Of a DNA stretch of 64,000 bases, positions 17,157 through 26,519 are shown piece by piece. A program made the translations under genes and the position numbers. Position 1 is the first letter of the stretch; every line of letters starts with the position of its first letter. Below the pieces are notes generated by a model. The model saw only the letters and a list, made by a program, of their open reading frames with translations, made no database searches and had not been told where the DNA came from. This stretch comes from Clostridiales bacterium (GTDB taxonomy: Bacteria > Bacillota > Clostridia > Christensenellales > Borkfalkiaceae), in the NCBI GenBank assembly GCA_015069425.1, contig SVIP01000002.1:226638-290637 (forward strand), given 5' to 3'.

Positions 17157-20100
17157 CAAGGTTTTTATAAGTTTCAAGTCTTACTTTGCTATCCTTTTCA
17201 GTCTTTTCAAAGAGTGCTTCGGCAAGTTCAGGACGTGCTTTCATAAGTGATGCATATCTTGTTTCGCCAAGTAAGAAAGTCTTATAATCAGCCGTAGGCT
17301 CTTTAGAATCAAGCGTGAACGGATTCTTGCCTGCGTCGATATTTTCAGGGTTGTAACGGTAGAGTTGCCAGTAACCGCAATCAACAGCCTTTTTCTCTTC
17401 TTCTTGAGATTTCATCATGTTGATACCGTGGTTGATACAAGGTGCGTAACAGATGATAAGTGACGGTCCGTCATATTTTTCTGCTTCGATAAGAGCGTTC
17501 AAGAGTTGTTGCTTGTTTGAACCCATTGCGCATTGTGCAACGTAAACGTAACCGTAACTCATAGCCATCATACCGAGGTCTTTCTTCTTAATTCTCTTAC
17601 CAGCGGCAGCGAATTTTGCGATAGAACCAGTAGGAGTTGACTTACTTGCTTGTCCACCAGTGTTAGAGTAAACTTCGGTGTCGAGAACGAGAACGTTAAC
17701 GTTTTCACCGCTAGCTAAAACGTGGTCAAGTCCGCCGTAACCGATATCGTAAGCCCAACCGTCACCACCGAAAATCCAAATAGATGGTTTAACTAAGCAG
17801 TCGAGATTGCCCTTGATATAATCTAAGCCGTCAGCCGTTTCAGTTGCCAAAGCTTCTTTAACCATTTCTGCTGCAACCTTAGATTTTTCAGCGTCTTCTT
17901 TATCATTGAGCCATGCAGAGAAAGCAGCGTTGGTCTTTTCGTTTACAGAGTCAAACGTAGCACGCATATCTTCTTCAATCTTAGCACGACGTGCTTTAAC
18001 AGCAAGGTTCATACCATAACCGAATTCAGCGTTATCTTCAAATAAGCTGTTTGCCCAAGCAGGTCCTTTACCTTCTTTGTTAGTGGTGTATGGACAAGTA
18101 GGAGCAGAACCACCGTAGATTGAAGAACAACCCGTTGCGTTAGCAACAATCATTCTGTCACCGAAAAGTTGGGTTACAACCTTAACGTAAGGAGTTTCAC
18201 CACAGCCTGCGCATGCGCCCGAGAATTCAAAGAGTGGTTTGTTGAACTGACTACCTTTAACGGTAGAAGATTTACAACCAGGGCAAGCAGAAACGTTTAC
18301 TTCTGGAAGTGTTTCGCTATATTCGTAGTTAACAGTTTCTTCTTCAACTACGCTACCGAACGGAACCATAGTGAGTGCTTTTTCTTTAGCAGGACAGATG
18401 TCTGCACAAACACCGCAACCCATACAGTCGAGCGGAGATACTTGAATTCTGTATTCATAACCCTTGTTACCAATCATTGCTTTGGTTACGAAAGAAATAG
18501 GTTTCTCTGCGTTTTCAGCAACGACAGCAGGTCTAATACAAGCGTGCGGACAAACGAACGCACATTGGTTACATTGAATACATTTTGTTGAATCCCACTT
18601 AGGAACGTTAACGGCAACGCCACGTTTTTCGTACTTGGTAGTACCAGTAGGAACAGTACCGTCAGCGTTAAACGCAGAAGAGGGGAGTTTGTCGCCTTCT
18701 AAAACGAGGATAGGATGAACGATATCCTTAAAGTATTTGTTGTCAGCAACCGCCGCCATAGGAGCGCCGTCGGTAGCGTCTTTCCAACAAGCAGGAACTT
18801 CAACCTTGATGAGGTTTGCCTCAGCAGAGTCGATAGCATTGTAGTTCATTTGAACGACAGCATCGCCTTTCTTTGCAAAAGACTTATAAGCCATCTTCTT
18901 CATGAATTCAACAGCGTCTGCGTAAGGAATAATGTTAGCAACCTTAAAGAACGCAGATTGAAGTATGGTATTAGTTCTGCCACGGAGACCTAAGTCAGAG
19001 GCAATCTTAATAGCGTCGATAACGTAAAGGTTGATATTTTTGTTTGCAATATCGCGTTTAACTGATGCAGGAAGTACAGATTCTAATTCTTCAGCGTTTT
19101 TAGCAGAAGTATTGAAAAGGAAAGTACCGCCTTGCTTAATATCGCCAGTCATATTGTAACGGGTGATATATGAAGGGTTAGAACATTGAACGAAGTCAGC
19201 AGCGTCGATTAAGTATGCTGATTGAATAGGAGTATCGCCGAAACGGAGGTGTGAAACGGTAATACCACCAGATTTCTTAGAATCGTAGAAGAAATAACCT
19301 TGAACGTACTTGTCGGTGTGATCCCCGATAATTTTAATAGAGTTCTTGTTTGCACCAACCGTACCGTCAGAGCCCAAGCCCCAGAACTTACAAGAAATAG
19401 TTCCAGCGGGAGCAGCGTCGTATTTTTCACTAAAGTCAAGTGAAGTATCGGTTAAATCATCGTAAATACCAACGGTGAAGTGATTTTTAGGTTCAGCGAG
19501 TTCTAAGTTCTTGTAAACAGAGTAAATCATAGATGGATTAAACTCTTTGCTACCTAAACCGTATCTACCGCCAACAACCTTGATGTCGGTCATGCCCTTT
19601 TCAAGAAGAGCAGAGCAAACGTCGAGATATAACGGTTCACCGAGAGAGCCAGCTTCTTTAGTTCTGTCAAGAACAGCAATCTTTTTAACGGTCTTAGGAA
19701 GAGCGTTAACAAAATAATCAATTGCGAACGGACGGTAAAGTCTAACTTTAAGTAAACCAACTTTATGTCCTTCTTTATTCATTTTGTTGATAGTTTCTTC
19801 AACAGCGTCAGCACCGCTACCCATTAGAATAACGATATTTTCAGCATCTGGAGCACCGACGTAGTCGAATAAGTGATAACTTCTACCAGTTAAAGCAGAA
19901 ACTTTGTCCATCATTTCTTGAACGATAGCGGGAGTAGCAAGATAATACTTGTTAGCCGTTTCTCTGTTTTGGAAATAGATGTCAGAGTTTTGAGCAGTAC
20001 CCTTTTGAACGGGGTGTTCAGGGTTGAGCGCACGAGCACGGAAATCAGCGATATCGTCCATATCAACGAGTGCTTTCATTTCGTCGTATTCGATAGCGTC

Positions 20101-20643
20101 AATCTTACTAACTTCGTGACTGGTTCTAAAACCGTCGAAGAAATGTAAGAAAGGTACTTTAGCCTTTAAGGTAGAAAGGTGAGAAACGAGTGCTAAGTCC
20201 ATAACTTCTTGAACAGAGTTGCTGGCAATCATAGCAAAGCCCGTTTGACGGCAAGCCATAACGTCCGCATGGTCACCGAAAATGTTAAGTGAATGAGCAG
20301 CAAGGGCTCTCGCACTAACGTGGAAAACAGTAGGGAGAAGTTCGCCTGCTATTTTGTACATATTCGGAATCATAAGGAGCAAACCTTGGCTTGCGGTGTA
20401 AGTGGTGGTGAGTGCGCCGGCGGTAAGTGAGCCGTGAACAGCACCAGCAGCGCCCGCTTCAGATTGCATCTCTGCTAAGCGCAATTTTTGACCGAACATG
20501 TTTTCTCTGCCTGCTGCTGACCATTCGTCAGCAACTTCTGCCATAGGAGAAGATGGGGTAATCGGGTAGATAGCCGCTACTTCTGAAAAGGCATAGGCAA
20601 CGTGGCTGGCGGCGGTATTGCCGTCAATTGTCATTTTTTTCAT
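17143..20643 (-). CDS. nifJ: pyruvate:ferredoxin (flavodoxin) oxidoreductase
   Basis: This single-chain enzyme converts pyruvate and CoA to acetyl-CoA, CO2 and reduced ferredoxin, central to anaerobic metabolism. I chose the ATG at 20643 (1166 residues) because GGAGGAAC lies just upstream; the 14 codons before it are not conserved. Visible parts: the N-terminal pyruvate-binding TPSSPMAEVADEW, two 4Fe-4S clusters (CIQCNQCAFVCPHAC and CMGCGVCADICPA), a third cluster region (CAGCGETPY, ATGCSSIYGG) and the C-terminal thiamine-diphosphate site (GGDGWAYDIGYGG and DTEVYSNTGGQ). Confidence 0.97.
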   Translation of the reverse strand: MKKMTIDGNTAASHVAYAFSEVAAIYPITPSSPMAEVADEWSAAGRENMFGQKLRLAEMQSEAGAAGAVHGSLTAGALTTTYTASQGLLLMIPNMYKIAGELLPTVFHVSARALAAHSLNIFGDHADVMACRQTGFAMIASNSVQEVMDLALVSHLSTLKAKVPFLHFFDGFRTSHEVSKIDAIEYDEMKALVDMDDIADFRARALNPEHPVQKGTAQNSDIYFQNRETANKYYLATPAIVQEMMDKVSALTGRSYHLFDYVGAPDAENIVILMGSGADAVEETINKMNKEGHKVGLLKVRLYRPFAIDYFVNALPKTVKKIAVLDRTKEAGSLGEPLYLDVCSALLEKGMTDIKVVGGRYGLGSKEFNPSMIYSVYKNLELAEPKNHFTVGIYDDLTDTSLDFSEKYDAAPAGTISCKFWGLGSDGTVGANKNSIKIIGDHTDKYVQGYFFYDSKKSGGITVSHLRFGDTPIQSAYLIDAADFVQCSNPSYITRYNMTGDIKQGGTFLFNTSAKNAEELESVLPASVKRDIANKNINLYVIDAIKIASDLGLRGRTNTILQSAFFKVANIIPYADAVEFMKKMAYKSFAKKGDAVVQMNYNAIDSAEANLIKVEVPACWKDATDGAPMAAVADNKYFKDIVHPILVLEGDKLPSSAFNADGTVPTGTTKYEKRGVAVNVPKWDSTKCIQCNQCAFVCPHACIRPAVVAENAEKPISFVTKAMIGNKGYEYRIQVSPLDCMGCGVCADICPAKEKALTMVPFGSVVEEETVNYEYSETLPEVNVSACPGCKSSTVKGSQFNKPLFEFSGACAGCGETPYVKVVTQLFGDRMIVANATGCSSIYGGSAPTCPYTTNKEGKGPAWANSLFEDNAEFGYGMNLAVKARRAKIEEDMRATFDSVNEKTNAAFSAWLNDKEDAEKSKVAAEMVKEALATETADGLDYIKGNLDCLVKPSIWIFGGDGWAYDIGYGGLDHVLASGENVNVLVLDTEVYSNTGGQASKSTPTGSIAKFAAAGKRIKKKDLGMMAMSYGYVYVAQCAMGSNKQQLLNALIEAEKYDGPSLIICYAPCINHGINMMKSQEEEKKAVDCGYWQLYRYNPENIDAGKNPFTLDSKEPTADYKTFLLGETRYASLMKARPELAEALFEKTEKDSKVRLETYKNLAKND

Positions 20644-20833
20644 TAAATGTTCCTCCGTGTATATTAAGTGTAAATTATTTACCAACCAACATTATACAAC
20701 GCACAAGAAGAATAGTCAATGCAATTTTTAAAATATTTCGTGCATTTTGTATATTATTTTAATTATAATTAACATAATTTTTGTTTTAATATCCAAAAAA
20801 GTGTCGACAAAAGCAAAATAGCAATATAATCGC

Positions 20834-20862
20834 TTGTAAAAAAATTTTCAGTTTGATATAAT
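20834..20862 (+). promoter_or_regulatory. promoter of the ECF operon
   Basis: TTGTAA, a 17-nt spacer and TATAAT, followed by a short leader carrying AAAAGGAAACG before the ecfA1 ATG. Confidence 0.7.
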
Positions 20863-20888
20863 ACCATTATCAAAAAAAGGAAACGTTT

Positions 20889-21707
20889 ATGGCACTTTTA
20901 TCGGCAGAAAAGGTAAGTTTTTCTTACGACAAACAAAAAAAAGTCATCAATGACTTTTCGCTATCCGTAGAAAAAGGCGAATACATTGCTATTATCGGGC
21001 ATAACGGAAGTGGCAAATCCACTCTCGCCAAACTTTTTAACGGATTGCTTAAACCCGACGCAGGCGACTTGACTGTGGACGGATTTTCCGTGCACGATAA
21101 AAAGAGCGAGTTTGAGATAAGAAAGCGTGTAGGCGTGGTTTTTCAAAACCCAGATAATCAATTGGTTGCTTCAATCGTAGAAGACGACGTGGCGTTTGGC
21201 CCGGAAAATCTTGGTGTGAACAGAAAGGAAATAGGCGAACGGATTGACTTTGCCTTATCTAGCGTTGGAATGCAAGACTTCCGCCACAGTTCTCCGACAA
21301 GGCTTTCTGGCGGACAAAAACAGAGGATAGCAATAGCAGGTGTGCTTGCACTAACCCCACAAATTTTGGTGCTTGACGAATCCACCGCAATGCTTGACCC
21401 AAAAGGCAGAGCGGAAGTTTTAAGCGTAGTTAAAAAACTAAATAAAGAAAAAGAAGTTACCGTTATCAGCATAACCCACTATATGGACGAGGTTGTTGAG
21501 GCGGATAGGGTCGTAGTGTTATCGGACGGTAAAATCGCCCTTTCGGGTACACCTGAACAAATTTTTAAAAACCAAGAAGTTTTAAACAATTTGGGGTTAG
21601 AGTTGCCACTTTGTACGGAAATCGCACAAAAATTAGGTTTAGGCGATGGCGTTTTAACCAAAGAGAGGCTTGCGGAGGAATTATGCAAATTGACGTTAAA
21701 AATTTAA
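20889..21707 (+). CDS. ecfA1: energy-coupling factor transporter ATPase EcfA1
   Basis: The 272-residue ATPase of the group II ECF importer energises uptake of vitamins through interchangeable S components. Walker A GHNGSGKSTL, Q-loop VFQNPDNQLVA, signature LSGGQKQRIAIAG and Walker B LVLDESTAMLDP are present; the ESTAML form is typical of EcfA1. The end overlaps ecfA2 by 25 nt. No S component is encoded nearby, as expected for a shared module. Confidence 0.95.
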   Translation: MALLSAEKVSFSYDKQKKVINDFSLSVEKGEYIAIIGHNGSGKSTLAKLFNGLLKPDAGDLTVDGFSVHDKKSEFEIRKRVGVVFQNPDNQLVASIVEDDVAFGPENLGVNRKEIGERIDFALSSVGMQDFRHSSPTRLSGGQKQRIAIAGVLALTPQILVLDESTAMLDPKGRAEVLSVVKKLNKEKEVTVISITHYMDEVVEADRVVVLSDGKIALSGTPEQIFKNQEVLNNLGLELPLCTEIAQKLGLGDGVLTKERLAEELCKLTLKI

Positions 21708-22555
21708 CTTTTAATTACGGTCAAAATTCCAAAGCAACCAGTTCCGTAGCGTTAGACAATATTTCGCTAACCATTAACGAGGGCGAGTTTTTTGGAATAA
21801 TAGGGCACACGGGGAGTGGTAAATCCACTTTCGTTCAGCACTTAAACGGACTTATAAAACTAAACAAGAATAGCGGAGAAATAAAAATCGGCGAGTTTGA
21901 TTTGGGCGATAAGAATTGTGATTTTAAGGCGCTTAGAAGTAAACTTGGTATGGTTTTTCAATACCCCGAATATCAACTTTTTGCGGAAACGGTGTTTGAG
22001 GACGTTGCGTTCGGTATAAAGAACTTTATGCCAACCGTTACCGAAGAAGAAAAGGAAAAAATGGTGCGTACGGCACTTGAAACGGTGGGACTAAATTATG
22101 AAAGAGTAAAAGATATGTCCCCCTTTGAACTCTCGGGCGGTCAAAAGCGTAGGGTGGCGATAGCGGGCGTTATCGTAACAAAACCCGAAGTGCTTGTTTT
22201 AGACGAGCCTGTTGCCGGGTTAGACCCCGTGGGTAAAAGGGATTTTATCGCACTGCTTAAAAAACTTCACGCATCTTTCGTTAAAACTATAATTTTAGTT
22301 TCACACGATATGGACTTAGTAGCCGATAACTGTACGCAAGTGGCGGTGTTTGCTAAAGGTAAAATCGCAAAAGTTGGCTCGCCCGAAGAAGTGTTTGGCG
22401 ACTATGAAGAAATTAAAAATATGGGGTTAGATTTACCCCTTACGGCATACCTAAAAAACCAACTTGAAAAACAGGGGGTTAAAATAGGCGGTAAACTATC
22501 GGTAGAAGAGTTTATAAACGCTGTTAAATCGTACGGAAAAGGGGGTAAAGTCTAA
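21683..22555 (+). CDS. ecfA2: energy-coupling factor transporter ATPase EcfA2
   Basis: I start the gene at the ATG at 21683, which has GGAGG 7 nt upstream and begins the conserved MQIDVKNLTFNY; an earlier in-frame start lies deep in ecfA1. The 290-residue protein has Walker A GHTGSGKST, VFQYPEYQLFAETV, signature LSGGQKRRVAIAG and Walker B LVLDEPVAGLDP. It pairs with EcfA1 as the heterodimeric motor. The stop overlaps the ecfT start (TAATG). Confidence 0.95.
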   Translation: MQIDVKNLTFNYGQNSKATSSVALDNISLTINEGEFFGIIGHTGSGKSTFVQHLNGLIKLNKNSGEIKIGEFDLGDKNCDFKALRSKLGMVFQYPEYQLFAETVFEDVAFGIKNFMPTVTEEEKEKMVRTALETVGLNYERVKDMSPFELSGGQKRRVAIAGVIVTKPEVLVLDEPVAGLDPVGKRDFIALLKKLHASFVKTIILVSHDMDLVADNCTQVAVFAKGKIAKVGSPEEVFGDYEEIKNMGLDLPLTAYLKNQLEKQGVKIGGKLSVEEFINAVKSYGKGGKV

Positions 22556-23379
22556 TGAAAGACCTTGCTTTTGGGCAGTATTACCCCACAAAATCTTTCG
22601 TGCATAATATGGACGCAAGAGTTAAGATTTTAACGGTTATTGCCTATATCGTTGCCGTGTTTATGGTTAAGCAGTTCCATTTCTTGGGATTTTTGGCGTG
22701 CTTTACTTTCGTTTTTGTTGCGACAATCTTTTCACGAGTCCCCTTTTTAAGGGTGCTTAAAAGCATGAAAGCCATACTCTTTTTCATAATTTTATCGGCA
22801 GTATTGCAGTTGTTTTTCAACACTGAGGGTAAAGTTATTTTAAGTTTTTGGAAAATTAAGATTACCGATTTAGGGCTACTAAACGCAGGCTTTATTATAA
22901 TGAGGATATCGCTAGTCGTTTTAGGTGCAAGTCTATTGACCTTAACTACTTCGCCCGTCGAGATTGCGGACGGTATAGAGAGTTTAATGTATCCTTTAAA
23001 ATGGATAAAATTTCCCGTGCACGAGTTTGCACTTATAATGAGTATTGCACTTAGATTTATTCCCACTTTGCTTGACGAGACGGATAGAATTATAAAGGCG
23101 CAAAAGGCGAGAGGGGCGGACTTTGAAAGCGGAAACATTTTTAAGCGTGCAAAAGCACTTATTCCCGTGTTGATACCACTTCTTATATCTTCTTTCCGTA
23201 GGGCGGACGAACTTGCCGATGCTATGGATTCAAGATGCTATGCGGGTAGCAAAGTGCGTACTAAGTATAAGAAAATGAAAATTTCTTGGCGAGACGTTAT
23301 AGGGGTTGTCGTAATAGCCTCGCTTATAACTGGCGTGGTTTTCCTAAATAAATTTTATTGGATTTTAGCGGTGGCATAA
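22555..23379 (+). CDS. ecfT: energy-coupling factor transporter transmembrane protein EcfT
   Basis: The 274-residue scaffold has several N-terminal membrane helices and two coupling-helix motifs that contact the ATPases: KAQKARGADFES (about residues 181-192) and SFRRADELADAMDSR (about 214-228). It completes the ECF module. Its TAA stop overlaps the truA ATG, so truA is translationally coupled, a common gene order in Bacillota. Confidence 0.95.
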   Translation: MKDLAFGQYYPTKSFVHNMDARVKILTVIAYIVAVFMVKQFHFLGFLACFTFVFVATIFSRVPFLRVLKSMKAILFFIILSAVLQLFFNTEGKVILSFWKIKITDLGLLNAGFIIMRISLVVLGASLLTLTTSPVEIADGIESLMYPLKWIKFPVHEFALIMSIALRFIPTLLDETDRIIKAQKARGADFESGNIFKRAKALIPVLIPLLISSFRRADELADAMDSRCYAGSKVRTKYKKMKISWRDVIGVVVIASLITGVVFLNKFYWILAVA

Positions 23380-24110
23380 TGAGGGTGAAGTTAACGCTCG
23401 GCTATGACGGTACGGAATATTGTGGTTGGCAAGTTCAGCCTAACGGCGTGACCGTTCAGCAAAAAATTGAAGAGGCGGTTTTTTTAGCAACGGGCGAAAA
23501 GGTGCGTGTGACGGGTAGTGGACGAACTGATGCGGGCGTACACGCTAAAGGTCAAGTTGCGCACTTTGATACGGATTGTACTATTCCGCCAAAAAAGATT
23601 TATAAAGCACTAAACGCCCATTTGCCAATAAATATAAGGGTGTTTAATAGCGAACAAGTGGGGGAAGATTTTCACGCTTGTAATTGTGCAAAGAAAAAAA
23701 CTTATTGCTATTCGCTGTATTTAGGGGATACGGAAAATCCGCTCAAGGAAAGGTATAGCGTAAAAATCGACGGTAAAGTCGATTTTGAAAAAATGCAAGA
23801 AACGGCAAGCTTATTTTTAGGCGAGCACGATTTTAAGGGCTTTTGTGCGTCGGGTAGCGGTGCAAAAACTACCGTTAGAACTATTTACGATATATCGGTA
23901 AAAAAAGACGATGACGATATTACTGTTACCGTAACAGGCAACGGTTTTCTATATAATATGGTAAGGATAATGGTCGGCACGATTTTATTGGTCGGCAAAG
24001 GCGAACTAGAAAAAAGCCAAGTGGAAGAGATGTTGAAATTTGGCGAGCGATTGTCAAACGCAAGGACGCTCCCTGCAAGAGGATTGTGCTTAGAGTCGGT
24101 AAAATATTAA
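23379..24110 (+). CDS. truA: tRNA pseudouridine(38-40) synthase TruA
   Basis: TruA isomerises uridines 38-40 in the tRNA anticodon arm. The catalytic aspartate lies in GSGRTDAGVHAKGQ (about residues 46-59). The ATG at 23379 overlaps the ecfT stop; the upstream in-frame alternative at 23358 lies inside ecfT and adds non-conserved residues. The protein has 243 residues, normal for the family. Confidence 0.95.
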   Translation: MRVKLTLGYDGTEYCGWQVQPNGVTVQQKIEEAVFLATGEKVRVTGSGRTDAGVHAKGQVAHFDTDCTIPPKKIYKALNAHLPINIRVFNSEQVGEDFHACNCAKKKTYCYSLYLGDTENPLKERYSVKIDGKVDFEKMQETASLFLGEHDFKGFCASGSGAKTTVRTIYDISVKKDDDDITVTVTGNGFLYNMVRIMVGTILLVGKGELEKSQVEEMLKFGERLSNARTLPARGLCLESVKY

Positions 24111-24209
24111 AAAATTGTGGCAAAAAATATATTTAACCACAATATATAGGACTGTAATAGAAAAACAGTTAAAAACATTAAAAAAATAGGCAAAAAGGTG
24201 TAAAAACGC

Positions 24210-24238
24210 TTGACTAAAAATGTAAAATAATTTAATAT
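24210..24238 (+). promoter_or_regulatory. promoter of rplM-rpsI
   Basis: TTGACT, a 17-nt spacer and TAATAT lie just upstream of the structured leader. The -10 is weaker than others in this window. Confidence 0.5.
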
Positions 24239-24256
24239 AAATAGGCGTTTATAAGG

Positions 24257-24328
24257 AAAAGTTCGTTTTCTTTTCGGGATTAGCCCTCCCGTGTCGCCCG
24301 TTTCGTGGACGGGTTTAGCGAAACTTTT
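24257..24328 (+). promoter_or_regulatory. ribosomal protein L13 leader, autoregulatory RNA
   Basis: The 5' UTR folds with an outer stem AAAAGTTCG/CGAAACTTTT and an inner hairpin CCCGT...ACGGG with a CCCTCCCGTGTCGCCCG segment. Position and architecture fit the L13 leader of Bacillota, which lets a ribosomal protein repress its own operon. The assignment rests on location and shape, not on a covariance search. Confidence 0.6.
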
Positions 24329-24369
24329 TATTTATATAACATTAAATAAAACTTAAGGAGAAATTCACT

Positions 24370-24798
24370 ATGAAGACTTATATGGCTCATGCCGATAACG
24401 TTGAAAGAAAGTGGTACGTGGTAGACGCAGAAGGCGTAGTGCTCGGAAGACTTGCATCAAGAGTAGCTGCAATACTTCGTGGTAAAAACAAGCCCACGTT
24501 TACACCAAACGTTGATACGGGTGACTTCGTTATTATCGTTAATTGCGACAAGGTTGTACTTACCGGTAAGAAACTCGAAAAGAAACTTTACAGATATCAC
24601 ACAGGACATATTGGTGGACTTAAAACAATTCAATATAAGACACTTATGTCAAACAAGGCAGACGTTGCCGTTTACGAAGCAGTAAAAGGCATGCTCCCCA
24701 AGAACAGCTTAGGCCGTCAGATGATTACCAAACTCAAGGTATATCGTGGTGCAGAACACAATCATCAGGCGCAAAAGCCCGAAACTTTAAAGTTTTAA
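24370..24798 (+). CDS. rplM: 50S ribosomal protein L13
   Basis: This 142-residue protein has the L13 signatures [16 protein letters not shown] near the N-terminus and [20 protein letters not shown] sequence ([14 protein letters not shown]) in the middle. TTAAGGAG precedes the ATG. It is the first gene of the standard rplM-rpsI pair, 12 bp from rpsI. Confidence 0.98.
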   Translation: MKTYMAHADNVERKWYVVDAEGVVLGRLASRVAAILRGKNKPTFTPNVDTGDFVIIVNCDKVVLTGKKLEKKLYRYHTGHIGGLKTIQYKTLMSNKADVAVYEAVKGMLPKNSLGRQMITKLKVYRGAEHNHQAQKPETLKF

Positions 24799-24810
24799 TG
24801 AGGTGTAATT

Positions 24811-25224
24811 ATGGCAAAAGCTACTACTAAAAAGAAAATTCAATACTGGGGAACCGGTAGAAGAAAGAAAGCAATCGCACGTGTACGTTTAGTACCCGCT
24901 GGCGATGGTGCTATTAGCATTAATGGAAAGACTCTTGACGAATACTTTGGTCTTGATACCTTAAAGTTCATCGTTCGTCAACCTTTAGCACTTGTAGATG
25001 CAACCGCTAAATACGACGTATTCGTAAACGTATGCGGTGGTGGTTTCACTGGTCAAGCAGGCGCAATCAGACACGGTATTGCACGTGCGCTTTTACAAGC
25101 AGAACCAGAAACTAGAGCAGCATTAAAGAAAGCAGGTTTCTTAACCAGAGATTCAAGAATGAAGGAAAGAAAGAAGTACGGCTTAAAGAAAGCACGTCGT
25201 GCTCCACAATTCTCAAAGAGATAA
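24811..25224 (+). CDS. rpsI: 30S ribosomal protein S9
   Basis: The 137-residue protein has [16 protein letters not shown] near the N-terminus, [20 protein letters not shown] in the middle and the basic C-terminal RRAPQFSKR tail that reaches the ribosomal P site. GAGGTG lies upstream of the ATG. Confidence 0.98.
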   Translation: MAKATTKKKIQYWGTGRRKKAIARVRLVPAGDGAISINGKTLDEYFGLDTLKFIVRQPLALVDATAKYDVFVNVCGGGFTGQAGAIRHGIARALLQAEPETRAALKKAGFLTRDSRMKERKKYGLKKARRAPQFSKR

Positions 25225-25251
25225 TTTGCGAGAAGAAAGTTCAAGAAATCA

Positions 25252-25281
25252 AAAACGCAAGGAATTTTTTCCTTGCGTTTT
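25252..25281 (+). terminator. terminator of rplM-rpsI
   Basis: AAAACGCAAGG with complement CCTTGCGTTTT, then a T-rich tail. Confidence 0.9.
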
Positions 25282-25319
25282 GTTTTTGTGTATTAACTTC
25301 GCCGTTTTTATAAATTTAC

Positions 25320-25348
25320 TTGAAAATAATTCCAACAAGTGTTATAAT
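25320..25348 (+). promoter_or_regulatory. promoter of the structured RNA / SLOG gene
   Basis: TTGAAA, a 17-nt spacer and TATAAT. The predicted start (about 25353-25356) coincides with the 5' strand of a 16-bp closing stem. Confidence 0.75.
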
Positions 25349-25354
25349 AATTGA

Positions 25355-25546
25355 GCCAAACAAAACTAAATATTATGAATGACGAATAAATAAGGATATT
25401 TTATTCTTTTTTTGGAATACTCCCATTGTAGTATTTTGTTAAAAATGCAAATTCCAAATGGGAGTGGTTAGTCATTCTTGTTTAGTTTTGTTTGGCGACA
25501 ACGGGGTTTGCGTTTTATGCGCTGACTTCGGTTGGCGCATTTTTTA
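25355..25546 (+). ncRNA. structured leader or small RNA of about 190 nt, unidentified family
   Basis: Directly after a good promoter comes a perfect 16-bp closing stem (25355-25370 with 25481-25496). A second stem (GAATGAC with GTCATTC), a large asymmetric internal bubble and a third stem (ACTCCCATT 25419-25427 with AATGGGAGT 25457-25465) follow inside it. After the closing stem a terminator hairpin ATGCGCTGAC-TTCG-GTTGGCGCAT runs into a T tract. The long rod with a central bubble recalls 6S RNA. The terminator lies 9 nt before the SLOG gene's ribosome site, which instead suits a cis-acting attenuator. The sequence does not settle which. Confidence 0.6.
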
Positions 25547-25564
25547 TTTTAAACGAGGCGAAGC

Positions 25565-26029
25565 GTGAAGAGAATTGCATTTTTTGGGCATAGATTTATT
25601 GCTGAAAGCGAAGAGGTCAGAAAGTTAATAAAAAACCTTTTAATAGAAAAGACAAAGCAAGGTTATGGAGAAATTTTGGTCGGAAATCACGGAGATTTTG
25701 ACAAAATCGTGCTTTCAGAGTGTATAAAATATAAACAAGAAGTTGACGAAAGTCTTGAAGTTACACTTGTTTTATCCACTTTGTCATGTTTGGGGAAAAC
25801 AAAAGAAATTTGGGAGCAAGAAAAATTATATCAAACGATAACCTATGAAATTGAAAGCGTTTATTATAAGAATAGGATTATTTTTACAAACAAGAAGATG
25901 GTTGATAATTGTGATTTAGTTGTTTGCTACGTCAATATGAATAGGGGTGTTAGCGGAGCAAAGAGAGCAGTTAATTACGCAAAAAAGCAAAAAAAGAAAA
26001 TCATTAACTTGTTTAATATGTTTCTTTAA
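25565..26029 (+). CDS. SLOG-family protein
   Basis: The 154-residue protein begins at a GTG preceded by GAGG, and shows the Rossmann-like FFGHRFIAESEEV start, VGNHGDFDKIVLSEC and the closing RGVSGAKRAVNYAKK. SLOG proteins bind nucleotide-derived ligands, some in stress or conflict settings. It lies immediately downstream of a structured RNA ending in a terminator, so expression may depend on antitermination. Function is unknown. Confidence 0.75.
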   Translation: MKRIAFFGHRFIAESEEVRKLIKNLLIEKTKQGYGEILVGNHGDFDKIVLSECIKYKQEVDESLEVTLVLSTLSCLGKTKEIWEQEKLYQTITYEIESVYYKNRIIFTNKKMVDNCDLVVCYVNMNRGVSGAKRAVNYAKKQKKKIINLFNMFL

Positions 26030-26031
26030 AG

Positions 26032-26060
26032 TTTACAGAAGAAAAGTTTTTTGATATAAT
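26032..26060 (+). promoter_or_regulatory. promoter of the DUF3784 gene
   Basis: TTTACA, a 17-nt spacer and TATAAT, beginning at the end of the SLOG gene. Confidence 0.7.
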
Positions 26061-26082
26061 CTAAAAAAGAAGGGAGAAATAT

Positions 26083-26412
26083 ATGGATAAAGTTTTTGGA
26101 TTGATAGTAGTTGGGCTTATTTGCATAGTTTTAGGCATTATGAATATGAAAGGAAATCTATCACTTTTGCACTCATACCATAAAAAGCGAGTGTCGGCAG
26201 AAGATAAAATACCTTTCGGTAGGGCGATAGGGTTAGGCACGCTCGTTTGTGGAGGAGGGCTCTTATTAAACGGAATTTTTTATTTAATCCACCTTGTATC
26301 TTCTATGCAAATATTTTTCTATATTGCAATGGCACTTTTAATTCTCGGTCTTGTTGTGGGTTTTGTGCTAATTATTTATGCTTTGCTAAAATACAACAGA
26401 GGCATTTTTTAA
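26083..26412 (+). CDS. DUF3784 family membrane protein
   Basis: The 109-residue protein has three hydrophobic segments (about residues 5-22, 45-68 and 72-100) and the family-typical stretch GIMNMKGNLSLLHSYHKKRV followed by DKIPFGRAIGLG. A GAAGGGAG site precedes the ATG. The family is common in Clostridia and has no known function. Confidence 0.8.
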   Translation: MDKVFGLIVVGLICIVLGIMNMKGNLSLLHSYHKKRVSAEDKIPFGRAIGLGTLVCGGGLLLNGIFYLIHLVSSMQIFFYIAMALLILGLVVGFVLIIYALLKYNRGIF

Positions 26413-26488
26413 AGGTTGCAACAACCATATATAAAAAAGATACACACATAAAAACGATGCATAAAAATGATGTATAAAGCAACACAGT

Positions 26489-26511
26489 CCGCACGAGGAA
26501 TTCTCGTGCGG
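26489..26511. terminator. hairpin between converging genes
   Basis: CCGCACGAG and CTCGTGCGG form a perfect 9-bp stem. T-tracts are poor on both sides, so its strength is uncertain. Confidence 0.5.
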
Positions 26512-26519
26512 TCTTGGGT

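Noticed and set aside
18169..18591. A 140-codon plus-strand frame inside nifJ
   Set aside because: It is antisense to a well-conserved iron-sulfur region of nifJ and has no expression signals; it is a shadow frame.
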